From contig CAJTYU010000056.1 in the NCBI GenBank assembly GCA_910584095.1, positions 1-5,835 of the forward strand: 5,835 nt of DNA, read 5' to 3'. Every line of letters starts with the position of its first letter. The stretch's first letter is position 1. Below the pieces are notes generated by a model. That model was not told where the DNA came from. It searched no databases and worked only from the letters and a program-made list of their open reading frames with translations. Position numbers and translations under genes: made by a program. Of this stretch, positions 3,565 to 5,835 are shown in pieces. The DNA is from an uncultured Dorea sp. GTDB lineage: Bacteria; Bacillota; Clostridia; Lachnospirales; Lachnospiraceae.

Positions 3565-4497
3565 TTAAAAATTCTGCCGGATAATCCGGGAAATCAACCC
3601 AACTGCTACATTCCGCTCTTCATCAATGTGCGTCACTACAAAGGACACTTCATCCTTCTTTCCCACTGTCCGGCTGTCGTAGCAGGAATGGGCGATGGCA
3701 TTGACTCCGATGGAGAGCCGGACAAATACTGTCCCTTTGTGGATGTCTTCCACGGTTCCGGCATATTTCCCCGGAATCTTGCATTTCTTCATGTTTTCCC
3801 TGCTGGTATTGCCTTCCACGCTTTTGACATCTGCCTTGACTGTTATCTTTTCCAGATTTTCGGCAGTAACAGACAGGATACGCACTAGGATATGCTCGCC
3901 TACATGGAAGCGTTCCCGTGCGTCTCCTAGCCCGTCAAAAGACAGATCGCGTGCCAGGATGGAAGTCTCCACACCGAATATCTCTGCCCGGACAACTTTT
4001 TCTGCTACGGCGACAACCCTTGCCTGCACGATACGGTCTTCATAGATTTTGGGACCTCCGGATGCATCCCGATCCAGATAAAAGCTCTGGCGTTTCTTCA
4101 GCATAGCCTCCTTCCGGCTGGCAACCACACTCCTTGACTGGGCATCCAGCCCTTTCACAATAAAGTCGATATCACAGACGAGCATGTTGTTAAGGACTTT
4201 ATTTTGGCGAAGGGAAATGTCTCCGTAATCATGAGATTCATCCTGTACTAGATTAATCATCATCTCCGTGATTGGGATGACGGTACGGAATTCCTTATAA
4301 TAAACAATGGCAATTAAACTTCCATTCTCCGTTTTTTCAATTCCGCCCAGCATCCCAGTCAGAATCTTCTTAGTGCGGTAGGCATTCTGGATCTCGTGCC
4401 AGATGAGGTCTGCCTTCGATTGTGCTGTTTCCAGCACAGCGTCAGAATCAAGGGTTAATACAGGTACGTTTGTGATTGTGTTCTGTTCGTTTTGCAT
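3565..4497 (-). CDS. S1 RNA-binding-domain protein of a conjugative element
   Basis: This is a 310-residue soluble protein with three S1-like (OB-fold) repeats: a diverged one at about residues 43-130 (KILTGMLGGIEKTENGSLIA, IPITEMM), one at about 152-211 (RIVQARVVAVAEKVVRAEIF to HVGEHILVRILSV) and one at about 238-306 (KKCKIPGKYAGTVEDIHKG to NVAVGLISRII). S1 repeats bind single-stranded nucleic acid. The domain order resembles ribosomal protein S1, but the protein is shorter and is encoded by a mobile element. The ATG at 4495-4497 follows AAGGAG (4505-4510) by 7 nt. It starts 17 nt after the coupling-protein stop, so the two form an operon with transfer genes. Its role could be RNA handling or host interaction; none is proven. 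Its 3' end is duplicated at 2860-3154. Confidence 0.8.
   Translation of the reverse strand: MQNEQNTITNVPVLTLDSDAVLETAQSKADLIWHEIQNAYRTKKILTGMLGGIEKTENGSLIAIVYYKEFRTVIPITEMMINLVQDESHDYGDISLRQNKVLNNMLVCDIDFIVKGLDAQSRSVVASRKEAMLKKRQSFYLDRDASGGPKIYEDRIVQARVVAVAEKVVRAEIFGVETSILARDLSFDGLGDARERFHVGEHILVRILSVTAENLEKITVKADVKSVEGNTSRENMKKCKIPGKYAGTVEDIHKGTVFVRLSIGVNAIAHSCYDSRTVGKKDEVSFVVTHIDEERNVAVGLISRIIRQNF
3571..3859. repeat. Direct repeat, copy 2 (inside intact S1-domain gene)
   Basis: This is the parent-type copy of the repeat at 2866-3154, encoding the last 95 or so residues of the intact S1-domain protein. Together the two copies bracket toxin-antitoxin module 2 and could recombine to delete it. 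Confidence 0.9.
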
Positions 4498-4514
4498 AAA
4501 TGATCTCCTTTTCG

Positions 4515-5318
4515 TTATGACATGATTGAATTTTTATCTAATGGAACCATCTCTGGTTCATCCGGCCACAGATTATCTGGTGATTTGTCTGAAGAATCCG
4601 GAGGTTGTGGTTCTTGATAAATGTGTTTTGTAGTTTCATAGGCAGGTGATGCCAGTGGCTTACGGGGAGCTGAAGTGGCATTGCTTTTCTGCCTGCGCGG
4701 TTTCGGAGGCGCTTTGGGGAGATAGTCGTATTCCTCTGTTTTCCCCTTTTCCCGCCATTTCGAGATATGTTCTGCCGCCTTTTTGGTCACCAGTTTTTTT
4801 GCATCCGGGTGCAGTGTGTAGTCATATTTCTGTACCTTCAGCACTTTCTGCCCTCTTAAGATAATAAGTGCAGTATCCAGAGGGAGCCGCAGGATCTCAT
4901 CCGGTGTCAGGAGCTTGCGTTTGCCAATGGACTGGGTTTTCCGGTATTCCGGAGAATAATCCGACACCCGCCAGGTATTGAGCTGCTTCGCTTCCGAACT
5001 GACACCCACAGTCACGTCTCCAGAGCGCGAACTGATAAATTCAGCCGTTACTTCGTCAGTACATCCAAGAAATAACTGGCTGTCACAATTCCCTATGATT
5101 TCCTGCCATTGGTTGAAGGGATAGCGGTTCTGCATCTGGGGCAGGTTCTGGAAGATGCACGAAATGCTTAACCCTCTGGAACGGCAGACAGAAATCTTCT
5201 TATTTAACTCCAGGATAGCACCAGTGTTTGCCAGCTCGTCCGCGAGGATATGTACCGGGACTGGCAGATGACCGTCTACTCCGTGTTTATCCGCAAACCG
5301 TACCAGCTTGATAAATGG
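4515..5318 (-). pseudogene. VirD4/TraG-type coupling protein, C-terminal part, cut by IS
   Basis: About 267 residues of the C-terminal half of a type IV coupling protein, the membrane-linked ATPase that brings relaxase-bound DNA to the conjugation channel. Visible are the Walker B region LPVPVHILADELANTG, the CRSRGLSISCIFQNLPQMQ segment that follows it, the family stretch IIGNCDSQLFLGCTDEVT, LLTPDEILRLPLDTALIILRG, and a proline/lysine-rich C-terminal tail. It resembles the CD1115-type VirD4 proteins of Tn1549/CTn-like elements. The Walker A half and membrane anchors are missing. Homology ends where an IS3-family element begins. The frame runs on to an ATG at 5403-5405, but those 29 or so residues are IS sequence read backwards and have no ribosome binding site. 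The remaining 5' part may lie beyond the IS, outside the window. Confidence 0.85.
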
Positions 5319-5348
5319 TGTTAGAATATAAATAGTACAAGTTAAAAA

Positions 5349-5376
5349 TGGAAAATTTCGGAAATAGCTGTATAAT
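5349..5376 (+). promoter_or_regulatory. Possible IS promoter
   Basis: A perfect -10 TATAAT (5371-5376) lies 28 nt upstream of the OrfA ATG. The -35 is weak (TGGAAA at 5349-5354, 16-nt spacing), as is common for transposase promoters. The start would be near 5383, just before the AGGAGG at 5389-5394, so the leader is very short. Confidence 0.4.
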
Positions 5377-5403
5377 GCAAAAAGATGCAGGAGGAGATTT
5401 TTC

Positions 5404-5691
5404 ATGAGTAAACAGTTTGATAAGCAGTTTAAGGAAAATGCAGTGCAGTATTATCTCTCCCATAAGGAGCTTGGCCTGAAGAAATGCGCAGAAAACCTTG
5501 GAATAAGCCGTAATGCCCTGAGGAATTGGGTGAGCGCCGCCAGTGATAATTCCGGAGAGGTACCCACAAGGGGAGCAGGAAATTATGCAAGCGACCAGGC
5601 AAAAGAGATCGCAATGCTGAAAAAAGAACTCAGAGACACAAAGGATGCACTTGAAATATTAAAAAAAGCCATCGGCATTCTGGGAAAATGA
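5404..5691 (+). CDS. IS3-family transposase OrfA
   Basis: This is a 95-residue DNA-binding subunit of an IS3-family transposase. It has a helix-turn-helix at about residues 22-46 (ELGLKKCAENLGISRNALRNW), a linker, and a C-terminal coiled coil (about 66-93, leucine/isoleucine heptads within MLKKELRDTKDALEILKKAI) used for dimerisation. Length and layout are normal for intact OrfA. AGGAGG at 5389-5394 lies 9 nt from the ATG. The stop overlaps the start of OrfB in ATGA (5688-5691), a -1 arrangement, preceded by GGGAAAA. IS3 elements usually make the active OrfAB by -1 frameshifting in this region, so this is a candidate slip or coupling site. Confidence 0.9.
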   Translation: MSKQFDKQFKENAVQYYLSHKELGLKKCAENLGISRNALRNWVSAASDNSGEVPTRGAGNYASDQAKEIAMLKKELRDTKDALEILKKAIGILGK

Positions 5692-5816
5692 CACAGGCTA
5701 TCTTACTTAAAACCAAGGAGAAAGAAGAACAGTTAAAGGAAGAAGGGAAACGCCGCCTGAATGTCAGCGGAGTGCTTCGGCTTGAAAGAAGAAGCTCATG
5801 CAAACATCCAAAGTGA
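5688..5816 (+). pseudogene. IS3-family transposase OrfB, N-terminal part, apparently interrupted
   Basis: The frame opens at ATG 5688 and reads 42 residues: MTQAILLKTKEKEEQLKEEG, then KRRLNVSGVLRL, which matches the usual OrfB opening. Where family members normally continue into a conserved 'LGVSRSGY'-like turn, this sequence reads ERRSSCKHPK and meets TGA at 5814-5816. The DDE catalytic domain would lie further downstream. Either a small deletion or point change has broken OrfB, or a sequence error is present. The same frame is open again for the last few codons of the window, so degraded homology may continue. Confidence 0.6.
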
Positions 5817-5835
5817 GAAAGGGATTCTAAATCGG

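Larger units (their letters stand above)
5319..5835 (+). mobile_element. IS3-family insertion sequence, left part
   Basis: An IS3-type OrfA/OrfB pair is placed directly against the broken coupling-protein gene. The left end is set near 5319, at the TG of TGTTAGAATATAAATAG, because coding similarity to TraG ends there and IS3 ends usually begin TG; this could be off by several bases. The right end, the inverted-repeat partner and the target duplication lie beyond the window. IS3 elements are about 1.2-1.5 kb, so roughly 0.7-1 kb would be missing if the element is complete. Confidence 0.75.

Noticed and set aside
3550..3888. 112-residue plus-strand ORF, similar to one at 2923-3156
   Set aside because: The two resemble each other only because they are both antisense to the duplicated S1 segment; no ribosome binding site or family match.
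5319..5405. Minus-strand ATG at 5403-5405 as a genuine start for the coupling protein
   Set aside because: It lies on the antisense of the OrfA start, has no ribosome binding site, and the 29 residues before the TraG similarity are IS sequence.

Overview
The window looks like low-GC Firmicutes DNA, most likely from a gut Lachnospiraceae (Clostridia) genome. This rests on strong AGGAGG-type ribosome binding sites, GTG and TTG starts, protein families I associate with that family (DUF4317, AlkZ-related), and a Tn1549/CTn-type conjugative coupling protein. The assignment is from recalled family resemblance, not a search.

Positions 1-2282 hold five plus-strand genes in tight succession: the C-terminal part of a DUF1801 protein, a DUF5655 protein that overlaps it, an AlkZ-related protein, a short DUF4317 protein with a TTG start, and a small conserved protein of unknown function. 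Positions 2283-2500 show no supportable gene.

Positions 2500-3560 are the most interesting part. They contain two compact loci, neither of which contains an ORF long enough for ordinary gene callers. Each encodes a 26-30 residue peptide with a hydrophobic core and an 'E-x-L ... Y-I-(D/E) ... K-K' pattern. Each has a strong ribosome binding site, a terminator hairpin that begins at the stop codon, and a convergent promoter reading a short antisense RNA through that same hairpin. This is the layout of type I toxin-antitoxin modules of the Fst/TxpA/'holin-like toxin' kind. Module 1 has its toxin on the minus strand (2637-2717), and module 2 has its toxin on the plus strand (3347-3439). In both, the terminator loop of the toxin mRNA carries bases complementary to the toxin's own ribosome binding site.

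Positions 2860-3154 are an extra copy of the 3' third of an S1-domain gene whose full copy lies at 3565-4497 (about 92% identical over 280 ungapped bases). The two copies bracket module 2. The full S1 gene follows, 17 nt downstream, the 3' part of a VirD4/TraG-type coupling protein gene (minus strand), so this half belongs to an integrative conjugative element.

At about 5319 the coupling-protein gene is cut by the left end of an IS3-family insertion sequence. Its OrfA is intact. Its OrfB frame starts at an ATGA overlap but stops after 42 codons, so the element may be defective. The window ends inside it. Overall this is a mosaic, rearranged edge of a conjugative element carrying two addiction-type modules, next to a block of small genes of mostly unknown function.
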